Of a DNA stretch of 64,000 bases, positions 56,905-64,000 are shown one piece after another; the first letter of the stretch is position 1, and every line of letters begins with the position of its first letter. Source of the DNA: JAEUPI01 sp046348365 (GTDB lineage: Bacteria; Pseudomonadota; Gammaproteobacteria; Burkholderiales; Burkholderiaceae_C); assembly GCA_046348365.1 (NCBI GenBank), contig JAXMEL010000003.1, positions 186,001-250,000 of the forward strand, given 5' to 3'. Made by a program: the position numbers and the translations under genes. Under the pieces are notes generated by a model. The model was not told the DNA's origin. It was given only the letters and a program-made list of their open reading frames with translations, and made no database searches.

Positions 56905-58254
56905 ATGTCCGCCAAGAAGGTCTACATCCGCACCTTCGGGTGCCAGATGAACGAGTACGACTCGTCCAAGCTGGCCGATGTGCTGCGCGACCAGGGCTGC
57001 TACGAAGCCGTGAGCGACCCGGCCGAGGCCGACCTCATCCTCTTCAACACCTGCTCGGTGCGCGAGAAGGCGCAGGAGAAGGTGTTCTCCGACCTCGGCC
57101 GCGTCAAGCAGCACAAGAAGCGCGGCGCGCTGATCGGCGTGGGCGGCTGCGTCGCCAGCCAGGAGGGCGCGGCGATCGTCGAGCGCGCACCGTATGTCGA
57201 CCTGGTGTTCGGCCCGCAGACCCTGCACCGCCTGCCGCAGATGATCGACCAGCGCCTGCGCCAGGGCCGGCCGCAGGTGGACATCAGCTTCCCGGAGATC
57301 GAGAAGTTCGATCACCTGCCGCCGGCGCGCGTCGACGGCGCGAGCGCATTCGTGTCGATCATGGAAGGCTGCTCCAAGTACTGCAGCTTCTGCGTCGTGC
57401 CGTACACCCGCGGCGACGAGGTCAGCCGGCCGCTCGACGACGTGCTGACCGAGGTCGCCGGCCTGGTGGATCAGGGCGTCAAGGAGGTCACGCTGCTGGG
57501 CCAGAACGTCAATGCCTGGCGCGCGCCGTTGGGCGCCGGCGGCGAACAGGCCGATTTCGCGCTGCTGATCGAATACCTCGCGGAGATCCCGGGGCTGGAG
57601 CGCATCCGCTACACCACCAGCCATCCGCTCGAGTTCACGCAGCGGCTGATCGACGTGTACGACCGCGTGCCCCAGCTGGTGAGCCATCTGCACCTGCCGG
57701 TGCAGCACGGCAGCGACCGCATCCTCGCCGCGATGAAACGCGGCTACACCGCGCTCGAGTACAAGCGCATCGTGCGCCGGCTGCGCGCCGCGCGGCCGCA
57801 GATCAGCCTGTCGTCGGACTTCATCGTCGGCTTCCCCGGCGAGACCGACGCCGACTTCGAGCAGCTGATGCGCCTGGTCGACGAGGTCGGCTTCGACGCC
57901 AGCTTCAGCTTCGTCTTCAGCCCGCGGCCGGGCACGCCGGCCGCCGCGCTGGCCGACGACACGCCCGCCGACGAGAAACTCGCCCGCCTGCAGCGGCTGC
58001 AGGCTGCGCTCGAAGCCAACGTGCAGCGGATCTCGGCCTCGCGCGTGGGCACGAAGCAGCGCATCCTCGTCACCGGAGCGAGCCGCAAGAACGAGCATGA
58101 GCTGATGGGCCGCACCGAGTGCAACCGCATCGTGAATTTCGCGGGGCCGGAAACGTTGATCGGTCGGATGATCGACGTGACGATCACGCAGGCCCTGCCC
58201 CACTCGCTGCGCGGCGAACCGTTGCACCACGAATCCGCGGCAGCAGCCGGTTGA
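56905..58254 (+). CDS. miaB: tRNA methylthiotransferase MiaB
   Basis: A 449-residue radical-SAM enzyme that makes 2-methylthio-N6-isopentenyl-A37. The N-terminal cluster cysteines are in FGCQMNEYDS, NTCSVREKA and GVGGCVASQ; the radical SAM motif is CSKYCSFC with PYTRGDE, and the C-terminal TRAM domain (about 380-445) includes KNEHELMGRTECNRIVNF. Full-length and typical. Confidence 0.97.
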   Translation: MSAKKVYIRTFGCQMNEYDSSKLADVLRDQGCYEAVSDPAEADLILFNTCSVREKAQEKVFSDLGRVKQHKKRGALIGVGGCVASQEGAAIVERAPYVDLVFGPQTLHRLPQMIDQRLRQGRPQVDISFPEIEKFDHLPPARVDGASAFVSIMEGCSKYCSFCVVPYTRGDEVSRPLDDVLTEVAGLVDQGVKEVTLLGQNVNAWRAPLGAGGEQADFALLIEYLAEIPGLERIRYTTSHPLEFTQRLIDVYDRVPQLVSHLHLPVQHGSDRILAAMKRGYTALEYKRIVRRLRAARPQISLSSDFIVGFPGETDADFEQLMRLVDEVGFDASFSFVFSPRPGTPAAALADDTPADEKLARLQRLQAALEANVQRISASRVGTKQRILVTGASRKNEHELMGRTECNRIVNFAGPETLIGRMIDVTITQALPHSLRGEPLHHESAAAAG

Positions 58255-58261
58255 GCGGCGC

Positions 58262-58552
58262 TCAGCGCGCCGACGAGCGCCGCGCGACGAATCCGGCCAG
58301 CCACAGCGCGAGCGCCACGGCCACGACCAGCGCCGCATAGGTGCTCATGGCGCCGTCGCGGCCGGCCACGACCCAGCCGCCGATCATGGCCAGCTCGCCG
58401 GCCAGCGTGGCCCAGATGACCAACGCCACCCAGCTCGCCCCGGCCAGCTCGCGCCGCCACAGCAGCTTGGCGATCGCGGCGGCGACCGCCGCGGTGAAGA
58501 ACGCCGGCGCCACGAAGTTCGCGAGGTGCCAGAACTGCTGCAGTGGGCTCAT
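58262..58552 (-). CDS. Small membrane protein of unknown function
   Basis: A 96-residue protein with three or four hydrophobic segments (FVAPAFFTAAVAAAIAKLLW, WVALVIWATLAGELAMIGG, TYAALVVAVALALWLAGFVA) separated by a short RELAGAS loop. The AAP frequency and conserved start MSPLQQFWHLANFVAP suggest a real gene, likely found in related Burkholderiales. It is antisense to neighbours only at its ends and sits between miaB and hemA. Confidence 0.72.
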   Translation of the reverse strand: MSPLQQFWHLANFVAPAFFTAAVAAAIAKLLWRRELAGASWVALVIWATLAGELAMIGGWVVAGRDGAMSTYAALVVAVALALWLAGFVARRSSAR

Positions 58553-58652
58553 CGGGCGTTCGCCACAGCCCGGCGAACTTGATTTGGATCACGATACATG
58601 GTGTTGCAGGAGACCCGCGCAATCGGCCCCGAATCCTACAATCGCGACCATC

Positions 58653-59957
58653 ATGAGCGTGCTCGCCCTCGGGCTGAACCACACGACCGCGCCGCTGACG
58701 CTGCGCGAGCGCTTCGCGTTCCCGCCCGAGCAGCTCACGCCGGCGCTGCGCGCGCTGCGGCAGACGCTGGAGCGCGCAGCCCCCGAAGCGGCGCTGCTGT
58801 CGACCTGCAACCGCACCGAGCTTTACGTGGCGGCCGAGCCGCGACACCTGCACGAGCTGGTGCAGCCGGCGGTGGGCTGGCTCGCCGGCACGGGCGGGGT
58901 AGCGAGCGATCAGCTGCTGTCGCACACCTACGTGCTCGAGCAGCGCGAGGCCGCGCGCCACGCCTTTCGCGTCGCATCGGGCCTGGATTCGATGGTGCTC
59001 GGCGAGCCGCAGATCCTCGGCCAGATGAAGCAGGCCGTGCGCGAGGCCGATGCCGCCGGCACGCTCGGCACCACGCTGCATCAGCTGTTCCAGCGTTCGT
59101 TCTCGGTGGCCAAGGAGGTGCGCACCTCGACCGAGATCGGTGCGCACTCGATCAGCATGGCTGCGGCCGCCGTGCGCCTGGCGGCGCAGCTGTTCGAGGA
59201 CCTGCAGGAGATCAGGGTGCTGTTCGTCGGCGCGGGCGAGATGATCGAGCTCGTGGCCACGCACTTCGCGGCGCGACAGCCCAAGGCGATGGCGGTGGCC
59301 AACCGCACGCTGGAGCGCGGCGAGAAGCTCGCCGGCCGCTTCGGCGCCGAGGCGCTGCGCCTGGCCGATCTGCCGGGTCGCCTGCACGACTTCGACGCGG
59401 TGATCTCGTGCACCGCGAGCACGCTGCCGATCATCGGCCTCGGCGCGGTGGAGCGCGCGCTGAAATCGCGGCGCCATCGCCCGATGTTCATGGTCGACCT
59501 CGCCGTGCCGCGCGACATCGAGCCCGAGGTCGCGCAGCTGTCGGACATCTACCTCTACACCGTCGACGACCTGTCGGCGATCGTGCAGACGGCCGGCGAG
59601 AAGCGCCAGGCCGCCGTCGAGCAGGCCGAGGCGATCATCGACGCCGGCGTGCAGAGCTTCACCCATTGGCTCGACCAGCGCGCCAGCGTGCCGCTGATCC
59701 AGGCGCTCAACCGCCAGGCCGACGATTGGCGCAGCGCCGAGATCGCGCGCGCCCGCAAGCTGCTCGCCAAGGGCGCCGACGTCGACAGCGTGCTCGAAGC
59801 CCTGTCGCGCGGCCTGACGCAGAAGCTGCTGCACGGCACGCTGGCCGAGCTGCATGCCACCGACGGCGAGCAGCGCGAGCATCTCGCGCAGACCGTGTCG
59901 CGCCTGTTCCTGCGCAACAGCACGCGCGCGCCCGGCGACGACGACAGCCGCTCGTAG
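58653..59957 (+). CDS. hemA: Glutamyl-tRNA reductase
   Basis: A 434-residue enzyme that starts tetrapyrrole synthesis from Glu-tRNA. The catalytic Cys is in LLSTCNRTELYV (about residue 50). GLDSMVLGEPQILGQMK, the NADPH-binding VLFVGAGEMIELV, and FMVDLAVPRDIEPEV are present, with a helical dimerisation domain at the end. It leads hemA-prfA-prmC. Confidence 0.97.
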   Translation: MSVLALGLNHTTAPLTLRERFAFPPEQLTPALRALRQTLERAAPEAALLSTCNRTELYVAAEPRHLHELVQPAVGWLAGTGGVASDQLLSHTYVLEQREAARHAFRVASGLDSMVLGEPQILGQMKQAVREADAAGTLGTTLHQLFQRSFSVAKEVRTSTEIGAHSISMAAAAVRLAAQLFEDLQEIRVLFVGAGEMIELVATHFAARQPKAMAVANRTLERGEKLAGRFGAEALRLADLPGRLHDFDAVISCTASTLPIIGLGAVERALKSRRHRPMFMVDLAVPRDIEPEVAQLSDIYLYTVDDLSAIVQTAGEKRQAAVEQAEAIIDAGVQSFTHWLDQRASVPLIQALNRQADDWRSAEIARARKLLAKGADVDSVLEALSRGLTQKLLHGTLAELHATDGEQREHLAQTVSRLFLRNSTRAPGDDDSRS

Positions 59958-60022
59958 CGGCCGTCTCGCGTCGAAGCCCACCCGCGCCGGCAGCCGGCGC
60001 GCCCCGCCTGAACCGCGCCCCG

Positions 60023-61105
60023 ATGAAAGACTCCCTGCGACTGCAGCTCGAACGCCTCGAACACCGCCTCGACGAGCTCGATGCGATGCTGGCCGATCCC
60101 GGCGTGGCGCGCGACATGGCTCGCTACCGCGTGCTCGCGCGCGAGCAAGCCCAGGCGTCAGACGTGGTGTCGCGCTTTCGCGCCTACCGCCAGCGCGAGC
60201 GCGACCTCGCGCAGGCGCAGGAGCTGCTGGCCGATCCCGAGATGGCCGACCTGGCCAAAGACGAAGCCGCCGCCGCGCGCGCCGACCTCGAGCGCCTGCT
60301 CGGCGGGCTGCAAACCTCGCTGCTGCCGCGCGACCCCGACGACGAACGCAATGCCTTCGTCGAGATCCGCGCCGGCACCGGCGGCGAGGAGTCGGCGCTG
60401 TTCGCGGCCGACCTTGCCCGCATGTACCTGCGCCACTGCGAGCGCCACGGCTGGCGCACCGAGCTGATGAGCGAAAGCACGTCCGACCTCGGCGGCTACA
60501 AGGAGGTGGTGATACGCGTCGAAGGAGACCGGGTCTACGAACGGCTGAAGTTCGAATCGGGCGGCCACCGCGTGCAGCGCGTGCCGGCCACCGAGGCCCA
60601 GGGCCGCATCCACACCAGCGCCTGCACCGTGGCCGTGATGCCCGAGCCCGACGAACAGGCCGAGGTGACGCTGAACCCGGCCGAGCTGCGCATCGACACC
60701 TTCCGCGCGAGCGGGGCCGGCGGCCAGCATGTGAACAAGACCGACAGCGCGATCCGCATCACCCATCTGCCGACCGGCATCGTGGCCGAATGCCAGGACG
60801 ATCGATCGCAGCACCGCAACAAGGCCAAGGCGATGGCGGTGCTGCTGGCCCGTCTGCGCGATAAGGAACGCCACGAGCGGCAACAGAAGGAGGCCGCCGA
60901 ACGCCGCAACCTGATCGGCAGCGGCGATCGCAGCGACCGCATCCGCACCTACAACTTCCCGCAGGGCCGGCTGACGGACCACCGCATCAACCTGACGCTG
61001 TACAAGCTCGGCGCGATCATGGAAGGCGACCTCGACGATGTGACCGATGCGCTGCTGGCCGCGCGCGCGCAACAGCAGCTCGAGGCGCTCGAAGGCACCC
61101 GGTGA
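60023..61105 (+). CDS. prfA: Peptide chain release factor 1
   Basis: A 360-residue RF1. The GGQ motif is in RASGAGGQHVNKTDSAIR, and the codon-reading domain has the RF1 anticodon-like PxT region (VPATEAQGRIHTSA). A long helical N-terminal domain precedes. The stop overlaps the GTG start of prmC (GTGA), as often seen for this pair. Confidence 0.97.
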   Translation: MKDSLRLQLERLEHRLDELDAMLADPGVARDMARYRVLAREQAQASDVVSRFRAYRQRERDLAQAQELLADPEMADLAKDEAAAARADLERLLGGLQTSLLPRDPDDERNAFVEIRAGTGGEESALFAADLARMYLRHCERHGWRTELMSESTSDLGGYKEVVIRVEGDRVYERLKFESGGHRVQRVPATEAQGRIHTSACTVAVMPEPDEQAEVTLNPAELRIDTFRASGAGGQHVNKTDSAIRITHLPTGIVAECQDDRSQHRNKAKAMAVLLARLRDKERHERQQKEAAERRNLIGSGDRSDRIRTYNFPQGRLTDHRINLTLYKLGAIMEGDLDDVTDALLAARAQQQLEALEGTR

Positions 61106-61995
61106 GCGCGGCTGGATCGGTCGATCGCGCACTGCAGCGCGCCCGTGCGCTGGGCATCGATCGGCTCGACGCCGCGCTGCTGCTGGCGCACCAGCTTGGC
61201 CGCACCCGGGCCTGGCTGCTCGCCCACGGCGACCATGCGCTGAGCGCCGCGCAGGTGAACGCGTTCGAAGCCGACTGCCGGCGCCGCCTCGACGACGTGC
61301 CGTTGGCCTACCTGGTGGGTGAACGCGAATTCCATGGCCTGGCGCTGCAGGTCGGCCCGGACGTGCTGGTACCGCGCCCCGAGACCGAAGTGCTGGCCGA
61401 CTGGGCGCTCGAGCTGCTGAACCACGGCGAACTGCGCCAGCTGTCTGCACCTCGCGTGCTCGACCTGGGCACCGGCAGCGGCGCGCTGGCGCTGGCGGTG
61501 GCGGCCGGATGCCCGCGCGCCTTCGTGACCGCCACCGATCGCAGCGCGGCGGCGCTGGCCCGCGCGCACGCCAACGGCGAGCGCCTGGGCCTGCGCGTGC
61601 GCTGGCTCGCCGGCCATTGGTGGCAAGCCGTCGGCGACGAACGGTTCGATATCGTCGTTGCCAACCCGCCCTACGTCGCCGAGGGCGATCCGCATCTGCC
61701 GGCGCTTAAGCACGAGCCGCAGCAGGCTCTGCTGGCGGGGCCCGACGGCCTGGCCGCTCTGCGTGAGATCGCCTGCGGCGCCGCTCGGCACGTGGCGCAC
61801 TGGCTCCTGGTGGAGCATGGCTGCGACCAAGGCGCGGCCGTGGCGGCGCTGCTGGCAGCAGCAGGCGGCCAGGACGCGCAGATGCGCCGCGATCTGGCCG
61901 GGCACGCCCGCTGTTCGGGCGCGCGATGGCGTGCGACCGACGCCTCGGGCGGTGCTGCAGCGTGCACGCCACAGACCCCCGAGGGTGATGGATGA
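61102..61995 (+). CDS. prmC: Release factor glutamine methyltransferase PrmC
   Basis: A 297-residue SAM-dependent methyltransferase that modifies the Gln of the release-factor GGQ motif. SAM motif VLDLGTGSGALALAVA and the catalytic NPPY (VANPPYVAEGDPHL) are present. The start is GTG at 61102. After the usual end near DLAGHARCSGARW there is an extra 20-residue low-complexity tail (RATDASGGAAACTPQTPEGD). Confidence 0.95.
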   Translation: MSAAGSVDRALQRARALGIDRLDAALLLAHQLGRTRAWLLAHGDHALSAAQVNAFEADCRRRLDDVPLAYLVGEREFHGLALQVGPDVLVPRPETEVLADWALELLNHGELRQLSAPRVLDLGTGSGALALAVAAGCPRAFVTATDRSAAALARAHANGERLGLRVRWLAGHWWQAVGDERFDIVVANPPYVAEGDPHLPALKHEPQQALLAGPDGLAALREIACGAARHVAHWLLVEHGCDQGAAVAALLAAAGGQDAQMRRDLAGHARCSGARWRATDASGGAAACTPQTPEGDG

Positions 61996-62120
61996 AACGA
62001 TTGGATTCGGGCTTACCCCAGCGGCCGATTGAGGCGTAGCATCCTCGTCGAGCGAGCCACGGGCTACCCTGGCGTACGGCGTCAGGGATCGACACCGGGC
62101 GCGGCGTGGGAGACGACAAG

Positions 62121-62738
62121 ATGAACATCAGGCTCTGGGTGACATGGCTGGGCATGTGGGCCGCAATCGGCGGCCCGGCTTCGGCGGCGGGCCCCGGGTT
62201 GGCCGTGCCGACCGATGAGCCGAGCTGGATGCGCTGGCAAGGCCGCCTGCAGATCACGGCCGACACCACGCCCAGCAGCTCCTTGCTCGATGCGAATGGC
62301 GGGCTGTCGCTCGCACGCACGCGCTCGGCCGCGCTGTTCGGCGATGTGTTCGTCACGCAGCCGTGGTTCGGCGAGACCGGCGGAGCGCGGGTGACCAGCG
62401 GCTTGCTGGTCGGGCAGAAGGGCGCAGTGCTCGGCCCCGGCGGGTCGTCGGCGCCGACGCTGGGCAGCGTGGTGGGGCAGCTGGGCCGCGTGCCGGGCGC
62501 GGTGCCGGGTTTCGGTGACGCGTCGGCAGACGGCGTGGCCACCTGGCCCTACCTGGGCGTGGGCTACAGCGGGGCCAGCGTGCGCTACGGCCTGAACTTC
62601 AGCGCCGATCTCGGCCTGGCGGCGCAGAACCCGAGCGCGATCCGGTTCGGTCGCGTGGGCAACGCGGGCTTCGAGGAATGGGCGCGCGATCTGCGCCTGA
62701 CGCCGGTGCTGCAGCTCGGCATGTCGTACCGCTTCTGA
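62121..62738 (+). CDS. Secreted barrel-like protein between prmC and grxD
   Basis: A 205-residue protein with a signal peptide (MNIRLWVTWLGMWAAIGGPASA) and a mature part of short beta segments (WQGRLQITADTT, YLGVGYSGASVRYGLNFSADLG, LTPVLQLGMSYRF). The terminal Phe preceded by alternating aromatics is the outer-membrane insertion signal, so a small barrel is likely. I recall similar proteins in Burkholderiales but no name. Its place between prmC and grxD is unusual, because those two are normally adjacent. Confidence 0.75.
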   Translation: MNIRLWVTWLGMWAAIGGPASAAGPGLAVPTDEPSWMRWQGRLQITADTTPSSSLLDANGGLSLARTRSAALFGDVFVTQPWFGETGGARVTSGLLVGQKGAVLGPGGSSAPTLGSVVGQLGRVPGAVPGFGDASADGVATWPYLGVGYSGASVRYGLNFSADLGLAAQNPSAIRFGRVGNAGFEEWARDLRLTPVLQLGMSYRF

Positions 62739-62744
62739 AGCCTT

Positions 62745-62783
62745 GGCCGATCGCGGGGATTGGCCGGCGGCGGCCGATCGCGG
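62745..62783. repeat. Short direct repeat upstream of grxD
   Basis: GGCCGATCGCGG occurs at 62745-62756 and again at 62772-62783 in the 95-bp gap before grxD, 27 bases apart. It may be chance in GC-rich sequence or part of a promoter/attachment scar. Confidence 0.3.
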
Positions 62784-62797
62784 CCGGCGCTTTGCCG

Positions 62798-62815
62798 TAT
62801 AAGTGACACTGTCAC
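62798..62815. promoter_or_regulatory. TATAAG plus 13-bp dyad before grxD
   Basis: A -10-like TATAAG (62798-62803) runs into the perfect dyad GTGACA-C-TGTCAC (62803-62815), 19 bases before the grxD start. A dyad at the transcription start is a typical repressor site; the regulator is unknown. Confidence 0.45.
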
Positions 62816-62833
62816 ATCCGCAGTACGAGAACC

Positions 62834-63145
62834 ATGGACGAGATTCGCAAGCGCATCGACGACATCGTGAAGGGCAACCGCGTGGTGCTGTTCATGAAAG
62901 GCACGGCACAGTTCCCCATGTGCGGCTTCTCCGGCAGAGCCGTGCAGGTGCTCAAGGCCTGCGGCGTCGAAGACCCGGTGACCGTCAACGTGCTGGAAGA
63001 CGAAGCCGTGCGCCAGGGCATCAAGTCGTATGCCAACTGGCCGACGATCCCGCAGCTGTACGTCAACGGCGAGTTCGTCGGCGGCTCCGACATCATGATG
63101 GAGATGTACCAGTCGGGCGAGCTGCAGCAGATGCTTGGCGCGTGA
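62834..63145 (+). CDS. grxD: Monothiol glutaredoxin Grx4
   Basis: A 103-residue monothiol glutaredoxin with CGFS active site (FPMCGFSGRAVQVL) that binds and passes Fe-S clusters, with GSH-binding NWPTIPQLYVNGEFVGGSDI. It usually ends the hemA-prfA-prmC-grxD group; here it is separated from prmC by the barrel-like gene. Confidence 0.97.
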   Translation: MDEIRKRIDDIVKGNRVVLFMKGTAQFPMCGFSGRAVQVLKACGVEDPVTVNVLEDEAVRQGIKSYANWPTIPQLYVNGEFVGGSDIMMEMYQSGELQQMLGA

Positions 63146-63156
63146 ATCCGCGCTGA

Positions 63157-63834
63157 TCAGCGCGACGCCGAGGTCGCGATGCCGGCCTGCGCGCCGCCTT
63201 GTTGCCACAGGCGCCGTGCGGCGAGCACGGCGTTGGGGTATTCGGGGCGGCCGCGGCTGCCGTTGTAGCGGCCGAGCGCCAGGAACAGATCGCCGCGCTC
63301 GAGCTCCAGGTAGTGGCGCAGGATCACGCAGCCGAAGCGCAGATTGGCCTGCATGTGGAAGAGCTGCGCCGGGTCGCCGCTGCCGATCACCCGCGCCCAG
63401 AACGGCATCACCTGCATGTAGCCGCGCGCGCCGGCCTTGCTGACCGCGTACTTGCGAAAGCCGCTCTCCACCTGGATCAGGCCCAGCACGAGCTCGGGCT
63501 CCAGCCCGGCTCGGCGCGACTCGTACCACAGGGTTTCGAGGAACTCGACGCGCGTGGCATGCTCGGCCTTGCGCCGCTTGAGCTGCTCGCTCATCGCGCC
63601 GAGCCAGCGCAGGTAGGCCAGGCGATCGTCGATGTGGTCGAACATCGGCCGCGGCGGCGCGTCGTCCTGCACCGCGGCCGACAAGGCCGTGCGCACGGCA
63701 TCGACCAGCGGCTCCTCGACCTGCGCGCCGGCCCACGCCGACGCGGCCATCCCCCACAACGCGACCGCCAGCGCGACGCGGCCGATCGCCAGAGCCGGGC
63801 GGCAGTGCCTGCTCGTCGCGTCGGCGCGCGCCAT
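63157..63834 (-). CDS. Lytic transglycosylase domain protein
   Basis: A 225-residue exported enzyme of the Slt-type lysozyme superfamily. The signal peptide ends near SAWAGA; the catalytic Glu is in LGLIQVESGFRKYA, followed by GARGYMQVMPFWARVIG, LRFGCVILRHYLE and LGRYNGS. It is downstream of proS in the usual Burkholderiales order and 17 bp away from it, so it is probably co-transcribed. It converges with grxD. Confidence 0.9.
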   Translation of the reverse strand: MARADATSRHCRPALAIGRVALAVALWGMAASAWAGAQVEEPLVDAVRTALSAAVQDDAPPRPMFDHIDDRLAYLRWLGAMSEQLKRRKAEHATRVEFLETLWYESRRAGLEPELVLGLIQVESGFRKYAVSKAGARGYMQVMPFWARVIGSGDPAQLFHMQANLRFGCVILRHYLELERGDLFLALGRYNGSRGRPEYPNAVLAARRLWQQGGAQAGIATSASR

Positions 63835-63851
63835 GGCCTGCGCGCGCCGCG

Positions 63852-64000
63852 TCAGACGCCGAGGCGCCGGCGCATGTACGGCACGATCTCGGCCAGCGCC
63901 ACGCGCGTGGCCTGCGCATCGCGCCGGCCTTGAACTTCCAGCTGGCCTTCCTTGAGGCCGCGGTCGGACACCACGATGCGATGCGGCACGCCGATCAACT
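63852..64000 (-). CDS. proS: Prolyl-tRNA synthetase, C-terminal end only
   Basis: The last 49 codons of a gene that continues past the window. Read on the minus strand they give LIGVPHRIVVSDRGLKEGQL, then EVQGRRDAQATRVALAEIVP and YMRRRLGV before the stop. GIPHR, DRGLKEG and the GRRD pattern are the anticodon-binding domain end of bacterial ProS. The lytic transglycosylase gene follows immediately, matching the common order. Confidence 0.9.
   Translation of the reverse strand, partial: LIGVPHRIVVSDRGLKEGQLEVQGRRDAQATRVALAEIVPYMRRRLGV

Overview
The window reads as a high-GC (roughly 70%) betaproteobacterial chromosome, almost certainly order Burkholderiales. The gene sets hemA-prfA-prmC-grxD, pgk/pyk/fba/purC, ypjD-pilS-pilR-ampD-nrdA-nrdB beside an AlgP/H1-like Lys-Ala protein, Smg-DprA-LysM facing def-fmt-htpX, and the DUF6279, DUF4136, DUF1631, DUF2905, DUF2917 and PP0621 families are typical of that order. 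The genus is not determinable by eye; a Rubrivivax/Leptothrix/Methylibium-like relative is a guess. Nearly every base is coding, no gene-free stretch exceeds 300 bases, and no insertion sequence, prophage or CRISPR array is visible.

Layout. 0-9 kb: the 3' end of a DUF3426 protein, a PfkB-type kinase, an OmpW-like porin, 5-formyl-THF cyclo-ligase, a TfoX-N protein overlapping a DUF2917 gene, a LysR regulator, a glutathione S-transferase, soluble lytic transglycosylase, and a CCA-adding enzyme with an eroded HD domain. 9-16 kb: MidA-like methyltransferase with DUF2905, facing folM-folB-ttcA-DUF4136, then the DUF6279 lipoprotein and glmU starting on overlapping divergent ATGs. 15-21 kb: tsaB-rimI-family 4 UDG, a SemiSWEET, an atypical SGNH lipoprotein, then sua5, purK and purE. 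21-28 kb: ybbN, yajC-secD-secF, DUF1631. 28-34 kb: LysM protein-dprA-smg divergent from def-fmt-htpX and a small lipoprotein.

34-43 kb: a central carbon block (pgk, maeB, pyk, fba) and purC, followed directly by the only gene that looks foreign, a lower-GC TPR-like protein. It ends at a perfect palindromic terminator shared with the H1-like gene. Relatives usually have purE-purK-sua5 right after purC; here that block lies about 20 kb away in reverse orientation, so the foreign gene sits at a probable rearrangement breakpoint. 43-53 kb: nrdB and nrdA with two candidate NrdR boxes, then the tightly overlapped operon ypjD-PP0621-pilS-pilR-ampD. 53-64 kb: ffh, a DUF2726 protein, ftsY, a tRNA-Met, a small secreted protein, miaB, hemA-prfA-prmC, an extra barrel-like secreted protein, grxD, a lytic transglycosylase and the 3' end of proS.

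Taken together this is a housekeeping region: nucleotide synthesis (purC/E/K, nrdA/B), folate, lower glycolysis, translation and tRNA modification, protein export (Sec and SRP), and cell-wall turnover. I found no defence system or novel biosynthetic cluster. The most unusual material is the purC-linked foreign gene, the probable inversion around it, the HD-less CCA enzyme, the repeat-built H1 protein, and several unusually overlapped gene ends.
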